Source of the DNA: Microbacteriaceae bacterium UBA6152
GTDB lineage: Bacteria; Actinomycetota; Actinomycetes; Actinomycetales; Microbacteriaceae
Reading direction: 5' to 3'
Assembly (NCBI GenBank): GCA_002423075.1
Contig: DIUS01000053.1
Location: forward strand, 1-13,228
DNA: 13,228 nucleotides
A program made the translations under genes and the position numbers. Each line of letters opens with the position of its first letter. The first letter of the stretch is position 1. The notes under the pieces were generated by a model. That model made no database searches. It saw only the letters and a list, made by a program, of their open reading frames with translations, and was not told the DNA's origin. This document shows, in pieces, positions 1 to 7,649 of the stretch.

Positions 1-1045
1 GGCCGATGATCCACGCGAGCACCGCCCCGGTCGCGATGCGCCGGAACGGATCGGTGTGGCCGCGCACGAGGCGAATCAGGCCGACGGCCAGAACGGCGTA
101 GAGGGCGAGCACCACGAGGGCGCCCACCAGACCCAGCTCTTCGCCGATGATCGCGAAGATGAAGTCGCTCTCGGCGTGCGGTAGCCAGCGCCACTTCGCC
201 GCCGAATTGCCCAATCCCTGGCCGAAAATGCCGCCCGAGCCCATCGCCCAGAGGGCGTGGATTGACTGCCAGCAGGTGAGCTCGTAGTCTTCGGGCGCGC
301 AGCCGTTGAGCCACACGTCAATGCGGTTCGAGCGCGACGAGCTCGAGAACGCGAAGGCCACGGCGCCTGCGGCGAGCACGATGACCATGATCGCGAGTTT
401 GCCGAGCGGTGCGCCCGCGAAGAACAGTGCGGCCAGCACGATGAGCACCATGATGGATGCTGTGCCGAGGTCTTGACCCGCGAGCACCATCGCGATCGCG
501 AGCCCCGACACGGGGATAGCGGGCACAAGCACGCTGCGCCAGTCGCTGAAGCCGTCCGCCCGATCGGCCAAGACAGTCGCAAGCCAGATCACGAGGGCGA
601 ACTTCAAGAATTCGCTCGGCTGGGCGGTGAGACCTCCGATCGAGATCCAGTTCTGGTTGCCGCCGTAGCCGTACCCCAGACCGGTGAAGACGAGCAACTG
701 GAGGGCCAGTGCGACCATGACCGCGATGCGAGCCCAGCGCCGCCAGAACACGGCGGGCAAGCGGGCGAGCATGAGCATGAGCGGAATACCGATGAGCGCG
801 AAGAGTCCCTGCCGGGCGAAGACCGCAAAGAAGTCGCCCTCGTTGTTCTGACTCGACGTCACCGCCGACGACGAGAGAACCATGACAAGGCCGAAGAGTA
901 CGAGGAAGATCGTCGTGCCCTGCACGAGCGCGACGTCGGAGCGGTCGGCGCCGAAGAGGCTCCGCACAGCGACGACGACGGCTCGCGGTCGGTGCTCGGG
1001 TGTCGGCTCAGTCGCCCCGCGGCGCGGGGGTCGGATTGTGGTCAT
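1..1045 (-). CDS. ftsW: FtsW, septal peptidoglycan glycosyltransferase (C-terminus beyond window)
   Basis: SEDS-family membrane glycosyltransferase that polymerises lipid II at the septum together with FtsI. The 348 visible codons start at ATG 1045 and read through the left edge, so the C-terminus is missing. A basic, proline-rich cytoplasmic N-terminus (about residues 1-38) precedes hydrophobic segments from about residue 42 onward. SEDS signatures are visible: GGLTAQPSEFLKF (137-149), GQDLGTA (190-196), and HAESDFIFAIIGEELGLVG (290-308), whose Asp294 corresponds to the catalytic Asp proposed in FtsW/RodA. The start was chosen because GGGAG lies about 6 nt upstream. It lies inside the end of murD, overlapping it by 38 nt, so translation is probably coupled. 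It is the last visible gene of the dcw operon; murG, murC, ftsQ and ftsZ would be expected further left. RodA is the alternative, but the dcw position and motifs favour FtsW. Confidence 0.95.
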   Translation of the reverse strand, partial: MTTIRPPRRGATEPTPEHRPRAVVVAVRSLFGADRSDVALVQGTTIFLVLFGLVMVLSSSAVTSSQNNEGDFFAVFARQGLFALIGIPLMLMLARLPAVFWRRWARIAVMVALALQLLVFTGLGYGYGGNQNWISIGGLTAQPSEFLKFALVIWLATVLADRADGFSDWRSVLVPAIPVSGLAIAMVLAGQDLGTASIMVLIVLAALFFAGAPLGKLAIMVIVLAAGAVAFAFSSSSRSNRIDVWLNGCAPEDYELTCWQSIHALWAMGSGGIFGQGLGNSAAKWRWLPHAESDFIFAIIGEELGLVGALVVLALYAVLAVGLIRLVRGHTDPFRRIATGAVLAWIIG

Positions 1046-2528
1046 CCGACTCTCCCTTCACGTGCTGCCTGACTGCTGCGGCGAAACGATTGCCGCGATC
1101 GGCGTAGTCAGCGAACTGGTCCATCGATGCCGCAGCCGGTGCGAGCAACACGGTGTCTCCTGCGTGCGCGAGCCCGGCTGCCAGCCGCACCGCGGCAGGC
1201 ATCACACCGTCAGTCTGTTCCTGCTCAACCTCGAAGAGAGGCAGCTCGGGGGCGTGTCGCTCGAATGCCGCGCGCACGGGTGCACGGTCAGACCCGATGA
1301 TGATGGCTGCGCGCAGCCGGTCTCGGTGCGTCTGCACGAGCGGCGCGACATCGATTCCCTTGAGGAGCCCGCCGACGATCCACACCACCGATCGATAGGC
1401 GCTGAGCGCCGAAGCGGCGGCGTGCGGGTTTGTTGCCTTCGAGTCATCGACCCAGGCGATCTCCCCCTCCGTCAGCACCAACTGCGTGCGATGCGCGTCG
1501 ACTGTGAAGCGGCGCAGCGCGTCGCGCACCGCGCGCGGCTCGGCGCCCGCTGCGCGAGCGAGCGCCGCCGCCGCGAGCACATTGGCCAGACCGTGCGGCG
1601 TTGCGAGGCCCGCCGTCATGACGTCGTCGAGCGACGCGAGCTCGAGAGCGCCGCGCTGCCGATCGTCGAGGAAGGCCCGGTCGACGATGTACTCGTCGAC
1701 GACCCCCACGTTGCTCGGCGTCGGAACAGCGGCACCGAAGCCGATGGCTCGGCATCCCTCCGCCACCTCGGCCTCTTCGACCATGCGCATGGTTGCCTCA
1801 TCGGCGAGGTTGTACACGCAGGCGACGCGCGTGTTGGCGTAGACCTTGGCCTTCGCCGCGGCGTAGGCGGCAGGGCTGCCGTGCCAGTCGTAGTGGTCAT
1901 CGGCGAGGTTCACGCACGCGCTCGCGAGCGGATGCACCGCGCCGGGGCCTGAGACGGGCATCCAGTGCAATTGAAAACTCGACAGTTCGACGACCAGCAC
2001 GTCGAAGCCGGCCGGGTCACGAATGGCATCGAGCACCGGAACGCCGATGTTGCCGCAGGGCGCAGCGCGTCGGCCGTCGTCGAGCAGCATCGTTGCGGTC
2101 AGCTGGGTGGTCGTGGTCTTGCCGTTCGTGCCCGTGATGAGAATCCATTCGGCTGCAGGAGCCACCTTGTCGCGCAGCCGCCACGCGAGCTCGACGTCTC
2201 CCCACACGGGCGTGCCTCGGTCACGCGCCCACGCGACGAGCGGGTGATCGGGCCGGTAACCGGGCGACACGATGACGAGCTGCGGGTCGAAGGCGTCGAA
2301 CTCGGGCGACACGGTGTCGTCGTCGTCGAGCGCCAGCAGGTCGACACCGATGACGGGCAGGATGCGCGCTCTTTCGTCATCGGGCTCGCGAGCCGCGACG
2401 AGAACGTGCGCACCGAGCTCGGCGAGGGTGTCGGCGACCGCGAAGCCCGTCACACCGAGGCCGAGCACGAGAACATTCAGCCCAGACCAGTCGTCGTGCC
2501 AACTGGTCAGCTCGTCGAGGCGCCCCAC
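1008..2528 (-). CDS. murD: MurD, UDP-MurNAc-L-alanine:D-glutamate ligase
   Basis: Cytoplasmic ATP-dependent ligase adding D-glutamate to UDP-MurNAc-L-Ala. From GTG 2528 it is 506 residues, slightly longer than the usual 440-490. The N-terminal Rossmann-like segment begins LNVLVLGLGVTG (17-28). The P-loop is GTNGKTTTT (133-141). Also visible are ELSSFQL (181-187), NLADDHYDWHG (207-217), the C-terminal domain HRTQ (346-349), DDSKATNPHA (361-370), and APAAASMDQF (463-472), close to the family's SPA.AS.DQF. The reading frame is open further upstream inside mraY, but the protein similarity begins near the GTG just after the mraY stop (2-nt gap), giving the N-terminus MGRLDELTSWHDDW. No strong Shine-Dalgarno is seen there, so reinitiation after mraY is likely. 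Unlike the murE and murF neighbours, its catalytic motifs look canonical. Confidence 0.95.
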   Translation of the reverse strand: MGRLDELTSWHDDWSGLNVLVLGLGVTGFAVADTLAELGAHVLVAAREPDDERARILPVIGVDLLALDDDDTVSPEFDAFDPQLVIVSPGYRPDHPLVAWARDRGTPVWGDVELAWRLRDKVAPAAEWILITGTNGKTTTTQLTATMLLDDGRRAAPCGNIGVPVLDAIRDPAGFDVLVVELSSFQLHWMPVSGPGAVHPLASACVNLADDHYDWHGSPAAYAAAKAKVYANTRVACVYNLADEATMRMVEEAEVAEGCRAIGFGAAVPTPSNVGVVDEYIVDRAFLDDRQRGALELASLDDVMTAGLATPHGLANVLAAAALARAAGAEPRAVRDALRRFTVDAHRTQLVLTEGEIAWVDDSKATNPHAAASALSAYRSVVWIVGGLLKGIDVAPLVQTHRDRLRAAIIIGSDRAPVRAAFERHAPELPLFEVEQEQTDGVMPAAVRLAAGLAHAGDTVLLAPAAASMDQFADYADRGNRFAAAVRQHVKGESDDHNPTPAPRGD

Positions 2529-2530
2529 GG

Positions 2531-3628
2531 CTACTGACTGACCCACTCGAGGTAGAACAGGCCCACCCCGAGCGCCACGAAGAAGCCGCCGATGAGCCAG
2601 AAGCGCACGACGACCGTCACTTCGGCCCAACCCTTCAGCTCGAAGTGGTGGTGCAGCGGGCTCATGAGGAAGATGCGTTTGCCCCGCGTGATCTTGAAGT
2701 AGATGCGCTGCACGATGACCGAGCCCGTCACGATGAGGAAGAGGCCACCGATGAGCACGAGGAGAAGTTCGGTGCGAGTCAGGATCGCGAGCGCGGCGAG
2801 GGCGCCGCCGATCGCGAGCGAGCCGGTGTCGCCCATGAAAATCTGGGCGGGTGAGGTGTTCCACCATAGGAAGCCGATGAGGCTCGCGCCGATGGCGGCG
2901 GCAACGATCGCGAGGTCGAGCGAATCACGCACGTCGTAGCACCGGAACTCGTTGACAGGATCGAGCGTGATGTTGCTGCACGACTGGTTGAACTGCCAGA
3001 AGGCGATGAAGATGTAGGCCGAGACCGACAGGATCGACGCTCCGGTCGCGAGACCGTCGAGCCCGTCGGCCACGTTCACGGCATTGGACGTGCTCACGAC
3101 GATGATGTTGACCCAGATCGCAAAGGCGATCACAGCACCGATTGAGCCGAACACGGCGAAATCGAGCCACTCGATGTCGCGCACGGCAGAGATCGCCGTC
3201 GACGCCGGCGTGAGACCGTTGTCGTCGGGAAAAGCGAGAGCGAGTGCGGCGAAACCCGTCGCGACGATCGCCTGACCCGCGATCTTCGCCCAGCCGCCGA
3301 GCCCGAGACTGCGCTGCCTGCGGGTCTTCGTGAAGTCATCGATGAAGCCGATGATGCCGAGCCCGACCATGAGCAACAGCACCAGCAGTGCGCTCGCGGT
3401 GACGCGCTCGCCCGTCACTAAGTGGCCGAAGAAGTAACCGAGCACGGCCCCGAGCAGAAAGACGATGCCGCCCATCGTGGGCGTGCCCCGCTTGATATGG
3501 TGCGACTGCGGGCCGTCGTCGCGAATGAACTGGCCCCAGCCGATCCGCCCGAACAGTCGGATGAACAGGGGTGTCATGAACAGCGTGAAGGCGAGCGAGA
3601 AGGCGGCTGCCATCAGCAGGGCGATCAC
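2531..3628 (-). CDS. mraY: MraY, phospho-MurNAc-pentapeptide translocase
   Basis: Polytopic membrane enzyme that transfers phospho-MurNAc-pentapeptide to undecaprenyl phosphate, making lipid I. The 365 residues match the usual family length. Motifs in order: RGTPTMGG (47-54), GFIDDFTK (94-101) with the Asp pair, NAVNVADGLDGLA (182-194), FMGDTGSLAIGG (264-275), and the histidine motif SPLHHHFELKGW (323-334). About ten hydrophobic segments are visible. The GTG at 3628 is chosen because it overlaps the upstream murF-like stop in a GTGA arrangement and gives the family N-terminus (M)IALLMAAAFSLAFTLF. The frame stays open upstream inside the murF-like gene, but that extension shows no MraY similarity. 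A cysteine-containing loop around residues 211-232 is slightly expanded relative to the core family, as far as can be judged by eye. Confidence 0.96.
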   Translation of the reverse strand: MIALLMAAAFSLAFTLFMTPLFIRLFGRIGWGQFIRDDGPQSHHIKRGTPTMGGIVFLLGAVLGYFFGHLVTGERVTASALLVLLLMVGLGIIGFIDDFTKTRRQRSLGLGGWAKIAGQAIVATGFAALALAFPDDNGLTPASTAISAVRDIEWLDFAVFGSIGAVIAFAIWVNIIVVSTSNAVNVADGLDGLATGASILSVSAYIFIAFWQFNQSCSNITLDPVNEFRCYDVRDSLDLAIVAAAIGASLIGFLWWNTSPAQIFMGDTGSLAIGGALAALAILTRTELLLVLIGGLFLIVTGSVIVQRIYFKITRGKRIFLMSPLHHHFELKGWAEVTVVVRFWLIGGFFVALGVGLFYLEWVSQ

Positions 3629-4278
3629 GAGTCGCCCTCGCGCAATCGTGCCACAAGCTCGGCAAGCTCGGCTCGGTAGGTGCCGCCGCTGACGAGGATC
3701 ACAGTATTCGGCCCAGTCGTCGCACGCACGAAATCGTACGCGCTCGCCGCGTTGTCGAAGAGCACTGACTCGCCGTCCCACGAACCTTCGAGGCTCGCGG
3801 CCATATACAGATGTCGTGCCTCGGCACCGATGACGACCAGTTGGGAGATGTCGAGACGCACCACGATGCGGCCGAGCGCGTCATGCTCATCGAGCCGATC
3901 GCGCTCATCGATCCGCAGGGGCCCGATGACCGCGACGGTGCGCAGCCCGCTCCGTCCGAGATCAGCGAGCACCCGTAACGACCCCCGCACCTCGTCCGGC
4001 GAGGAGGCGTGCGTGTCGTCGAGCAGGAGGGTTCCGTCGGGGCCAGCGAGGCGCTGCGTGCGGCAGTGCACGTCGACGAAAGGCAGTGGGAGGGTGGCCT
4101 CGTCGAGGCTGGCGCCGGCGTCGAGAGCGGCGCGCAGCGCGTCGACCGCCTGCTCGACGACGAGCGGCCCTAGACCACCCAGCCTGACGGTACGCTCGAC
4201 ACCGTCGACGGCTACGGTGACGGTCGAGCCGTCGGGGGCATGCACGACGTCAACGATGGTGAGCGTGCGGGGACTCAT
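3625..4278 (-). CDS. MurF-like protein reduced to the C-terminal region, no ATPase domain
   Basis: This gene sits in the murF position but encodes only 217 residues, against about 450-480 for MurF. Residues 72-217 resemble the MurF C-terminal (amino-acid ligase) domain: a central TLLLDDTHASSPDEV (83-97) where MurF has a D.YNANP.S motif, RTVAVIGPLRI (113-123), EHDALGRIVVRLDISQLVVIG (131-151, HD retained), a SLEGSWDGESVLF stretch (162-174) and ILVSGG (194-199) in place of the usual VKGSR. Residues about 1-70 may be a remnant of the end of the central domain. No P-loop (GTNGKT) and no UDP-MurNAc-binding domain are present. The frame is clean, starts at ATG 4 nt after the murE stop and ends in a GTGA overlap with mraY, so it looks expressed rather than decayed. 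On its own it should not be able to ligate D-Ala-D-Ala. Its role is unknown; assignment to the MurF family is by resemblance and position. Confidence 0.8.
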   Translation of the reverse strand: MSPRTLTIVDVVHAPDGSTVTVAVDGVERTVRLGGLGPLVVEQAVDALRAALDAGASLDEATLPLPFVDVHCRTQRLAGPDGTLLLDDTHASSPDEVRGSLRVLADLGRSGLRTVAVIGPLRIDERDRLDEHDALGRIVVRLDISQLVVIGAEARHLYMAASLEGSWDGESVLFDNAASAYDFVRATTGPNTVILVSGGTYRAELAELVARLREGDS

Positions 4279-4282
4279 CGGC

Positions 4283-5821
4283 TCACCACCCCGCGTCCTT
4301 CAGCGCCGCTCGCGCCAGATCTCGGGCGAAAAAGGGCACCTTCCTGCCGCCGACATCCCGATAGTCGAGATGACCGGGCCCTGCCCACAGGATCGTGTCG
4401 CCCTCCCGCGCCCGCTGCACCGCTTCGATGATGGCCTGCTCTGGCGAGGCAATCTCGAGAATCTCGGCCCCAGAACCTGCCGAACGCGCTCCGTCGAGCA
4501 GCGCCGCGCGAATCAGGGCGGGATCCTCGAGCCGAGGGTGGTGGTCGGTCACGATGACGACATCGGCGCCGAGCGCCGCGACGCGACCCATCTCGGAGCG
4601 TTTCGTCGCATCGCGGTTGCCGTTCGCCGCGCACAGGATGAACAGCCGGCCGCTCGTAAACCGGCGGACGGCCGCGAGCGTCGTCGCGTAGGCGTCGGCG
4701 CTGTGACCGAAGTCGACGTAGACGCTGGGGCCGCGGTCGCCCGACACGCGCTCGGCACGCCCCGGCAGATAGACCGAAATCGGGTCGTCGCCGAGCGCCA
4801 TCGCAATCTCGGAGAGGGGGATGCCAGAGGAGACGAGCATGGTGATCGCCAGCCCGGCATTCGCGGCCATATGCGCACCGATGACCGGCACCGATGACTC
4901 GATGTACTCGCCGTCGGGCGACGTGAGGCTGAAATAGGTGCGGTCGGGCTGCTCGTCGGTCACCGTGAGCTGCCAGTCGGCGCCGGTACCCACATGGGAC
5001 GACATTGTCACGACGTCGACCTCGGCGGCCTCGACAAAGGCGCGCCCCCAGCTCGAGTCGAGTGAGACAACTCCTCGCTTCGCGCGCTCTCGCGAGAAGA
5101 GTGCCGCCTTCGCTGTGAGGTAGGCAGGCATGGTGCCGAAGTCGTCGAGGTGGTCGTGGCTGAGGTTGGTGAAACCGACGACATCGAACAGCACACCGTC
5201 GACCCGGTGCCGCGCGAGCGCCTGCGCGCTGACCTCGAGGGTTGCGGCGTCGATGCCGATCTCACGCATGAGCGCGAGCATGGCGTGGATCTCAGGGGCC
5301 TCGGGAGTCGTCAGCCGACTCGAGTAGGCGGTGCCGTCGATGATGCGCTCGGCGGTCGTGCTCAAGCCCGTGCGCCGCCCCAGATGCCGCAGCACCGCGT
5401 CGAGCAGATAGGCGGTTGAGGTCTTGCCGTTCGTGCCCGTCACGCCGAACAGGGTGAGGCGAGCATCCGCCGTGCCGTATACATCCGCTGAGACGGCACC
5501 GAGCGATTCCCGCGGCGTCGGCGAGACGAGCACAGGCAGGCCGCTGCCGTTCGCTAACGCGAGGCCCTCGGCATCCGTGAGCAGTGCGACTGCGCCACGT
5601 TCGCGCGCCTCAACGGCGAAGGAGGCACCGTGCGCATGCGCACCGCGCATGCCGACGTAGAGATCGCCAGGGTGCACGTGCGAAGCCGCGACAGCGACAC
5701 CCGTCACCGCCGCGCCCTTGAGGTCGCCGACCATCGTGAGATCGAAGGTGTCGGCGAGGTCGAGCAACGAGCGAGGAGAGAGGTGCACGGGCCGAAGCAC
5801 GCGGGGGGCGTGAGCAGACAA
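4283..5821 (-). CDS. murE: MurE-type UDP-MurNAc-dipeptide ligase with altered amino-acid-binding motifs
   Basis: Mur ligase of 512 residues, normal length for MurE, which adds the third stem-peptide residue to UDP-MurNAc-L-Ala-D-Glu. Visible: N-terminal domain with GVAVAASHVHPGDLYVGMRG (41-60), P-loop GVTGTNGKTST (126-136), SSRLTTPEAPEIH (167-179), EVSAQAL (196-202, usually EVSSHAL), FTNLSHDHLDDFGT (217-230), AK at 237-238 (carbamylated-lysine position), GRAERV (354-359), and DFGHSADAY (370-378). The family DNPR motif is replaced by HHPR (427-430), and KGHE by PGHL (481-484). These positions recognise meso-diaminopimelate in DAP-type MurE, so the substrate is probably another amino acid, as in B-type peptidoglycan of Microbacteriaceae (inference). 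The start is TTG 5821, preceded by AGAGG at 5-nt spacing; a GTG seven codons in is the alternative. It follows ftsI by 24 nt. Confidence 0.9.
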   Translation of the reverse strand: MSAHAPRVLRPVHLSPRSLLDLADTFDLTMVGDLKGAAVTGVAVAASHVHPGDLYVGMRGAHAHGASFAVEARERGAVALLTDAEGLALANGSGLPVLVSPTPRESLGAVSADVYGTADARLTLFGVTGTNGKTSTAYLLDAVLRHLGRRTGLSTTAERIIDGTAYSSRLTTPEAPEIHAMLALMREIGIDAATLEVSAQALARHRVDGVLFDVVGFTNLSHDHLDDFGTMPAYLTAKAALFSRERAKRGVVSLDSSWGRAFVEAAEVDVVTMSSHVGTGADWQLTVTDEQPDRTYFSLTSPDGEYIESSVPVIGAHMAANAGLAITMLVSSGIPLSEIAMALGDDPISVYLPGRAERVSGDRGPSVYVDFGHSADAYATTLAAVRRFTSGRLFILCAANGNRDATKRSEMGRVAALGADVVIVTDHHPRLEDPALIRAALLDGARSAGSGAEILEIASPEQAIIEAVQRAREGDTILWAGPGHLDYRDVGGRKVPFFARDLARAALKDAGW

Positions 5822-5845
5822 CGCGACCTCTCTTCGTGGGCGCGC

Positions 5846-7618
5846 CTACCAGGTGATCGGAAGACGCGGGGCCGGCTGCGTCGACGGCTCGACCCGGAAG
5901 GTCTTGAGCACCTGGGTCATGATCGACCGGAAGGTGGGAGCCGCCGTTGCCGACGTCTTCATCGTATCGGGCCTGCCGTAGGTCACGACAACGACGAACT
6001 GCGGGTCATCGGCCGGGGCGAGGCCCGCCACCGAGATGATGCGCTCGTCGGTGTAGCGCCCGTTCTGGGCCACCTCGGCAGTGCCGGTCTTCGCAGCGAC
6101 GCGATAGCCGGGAATGCTCACGAGCGAGGCGATGGCGCTATCAGTCGCCACGCTCTCGAGCATCGCCACCGTCGTGTCCGCAGCAGCCTCCGAGACTGCA
6201 CGCACCCCGTCGGTCGCCGGGATATGTGTCATGGTGCCGTCGGCGTGCTCGCACCCGGTGACGAGCGTGAGCGGCTGCCGCACTCCCCCATTGGCCAGGG
6301 CCTGGTAGGCGCTCGCAATTTGCGCGCTCGTCGCCGTGACGCCCTGGCCGAACATCTGCGTGAGCGTGCCATGCCCGTCGATGCTCTCGGCCGATCGCAG
6401 CATGCCGTTCGATTCGCCGAGGAAGTCGACGGCCGTCTGCTCGCCGATGCCGAAGGCTGAGAGGTAGTCGTGGCGCTGCTGAGCGCTGAGTCTGGAGCTC
6501 AAGATCGACGTGCCCACGTTCGACGATCGCATGAGCACACCGGTCGAGGTCAGTCGCAGATCGCCGTGGGCCCAGGCGTCGGTGATCGAGTAGTTGGCGA
6601 TTGTCGGGAGGCGACCCGGCACGACGAGCTGCTCGCCGGGACTGGTGACCCCCGCGTCGAGCAGTGCTGCGAAGGTCATCGCCTTGAAGATCGAGCCCGG
6701 TTCGAAGGGCTCGCTGAAGCTGCGTGCGCCCCAGTTCTCGCGAGCGGTTCCGTCTACGTCGTTCGGGTCGACCGTCGGCCAGTCGGCGGCGGCGATCACG
6801 TGGCCGTCATCGACGCGCACGACCCAGGCCGTCGCCCAGTCTGCGCCGATCGCCATCGCCTGCTCCGCGATCGTCTGCTGAGCGAACCACTGCACGTCGG
6901 CGTCGATCGTGAGTTGCAGGGTACCGCCGTCGACCGCCTCCTGCTGCACGACTGTGGTACCCGGCAACTTCACGCCATCGGCGCCGCGCTCGTAGGTCGA
7001 TGACCCGTGCGTCGCCTCGAGGCAGTCGTTGAGACGGTACTCGAGACCAGACTGCGGACCATCTGTGCCCAGATAACCGACGAGGTTGCCTGCGACCTGC
7101 CCATTCGGGTACGTGCGGCTCGGCTGTCGCTCGAAATAGACCCAGGGCACGCGCAGAGCCCGGATCGCTTGGAAGGTCTCGGTCGTGACACCACGCGCCA
7201 GGTAGGAGTGGTCGTCGTGCGGATCAAGGGCGAGCTCGGCATCGATGCCCGCACGCAGTTGGAGCGGATCAGCGCCGATGAGCTCGGCAATCGCCGCCAA
7301 GGCTTCGGTGACCGAGTGCTGCGTCTGTTCGCCCGTGTCAGGGTCTCGCAGACTGTAGTCCTCGACGAACTGCGGTGACACGGCTATGTCGTAGCGAAAG
7401 ACAGAATCGGCGAGAACGACACCATTCACGTCGACGATGTCGCCCCGAGCGCCGTAGAGAGGCGATGGAATCGACCGCCGTGCCTCGGACTCATCGGACA
7501 GCTGCTCGGCACGCACGACCTGAATGTCGACGAGGCGCACAACGAAACCCCCGAGAACCATAGAGATGACGAGCACGGCCGCGGCGACTCTGCGGCGGAC
7601 ACGTCGTTCTGCGGTCAT
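5846..7618 (-). CDS. ftsI: FtsI/PbpB, class B penicillin-binding protein (septal transpeptidase)
   Basis: Membrane-anchored D,D-transpeptidase that cross-links septal peptidoglycan, working with FtsW. It has 590 residues. A short basic cytoplasmic tail (MTAERRVRRR) is followed by one transmembrane helix (about 11-29). A PBP dimerisation domain follows, with SIPSPLYGARGDIVDVNGVVLA (49-70) and the RTYPNGQVAGNLVGYLG stretch (168-184). The transpeptidase domain contains the three active-site motifs: SIFK (Ser309-Lys312, after EPG), SSN (365-367) and KTG (510-512, followed by TAEV). No PASTA repeats follow; the protein ends about 80 residues after KTG. ATG 7618 is chosen because a GAGGAG lies about 11 nt upstream and the N-terminus is the expected basic tail plus helix. 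It lies 31 nt after ftsL and 24 nt before murE. Confidence 0.95.
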   Translation of the reverse strand: MTAERRVRRRVAAAVLVISMVLGGFVVRLVDIQVVRAEQLSDESEARRSIPSPLYGARGDIVDVNGVVLADSVFRYDIAVSPQFVEDYSLRDPDTGEQTQHSVTEALAAIAELIGADPLQLRAGIDAELALDPHDDHSYLARGVTTETFQAIRALRVPWVYFERQPSRTYPNGQVAGNLVGYLGTDGPQSGLEYRLNDCLEATHGSSTYERGADGVKLPGTTVVQQEAVDGGTLQLTIDADVQWFAQQTIAEQAMAIGADWATAWVVRVDDGHVIAAADWPTVDPNDVDGTARENWGARSFSEPFEPGSIFKAMTFAALLDAGVTSPGEQLVVPGRLPTIANYSITDAWAHGDLRLTSTGVLMRSSNVGTSILSSRLSAQQRHDYLSAFGIGEQTAVDFLGESNGMLRSAESIDGHGTLTQMFGQGVTATSAQIASAYQALANGGVRQPLTLVTGCEHADGTMTHIPATDGVRAVSEAAADTTVAMLESVATDSAIASLVSIPGYRVAAKTGTAEVAQNGRYTDERIISVAGLAPADDPQFVVVVTYGRPDTMKTSATAAPTFRSIMTQVLKTFRVEPSTQPAPRLPITW

Positions 7619-7649
7619 GCTGACGCCGACTCCTCGATCACGCGCGCGG

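Noticed and set aside
882..1952. Long plus-strand open frame (356 codons) opposite murD/ftsW
   Set aside because: It is antisense to well-supported murD and ftsW. The translation is Arg/His-rich with no recognisable domain, typical of mirror frames in high-GC DNA.
4279..4282. Possible frameshift separating murF N-terminal sequence from the short gene
   Set aside because: Only 4 nt lie between a complete murE and the short gene, and no P-loop other than murE's own is found in neighbouring frames, so no hidden N-terminal half exists here.
3680..4897. Plus-strand open frame of 405 codons opposite the murF-like gene and murE
   Set aside because: Ser/Arg-rich composition without motifs, lying opposite genes with clear Mur-ligase similarity; considered a shadow. 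It does not contain the missing MurF domains.
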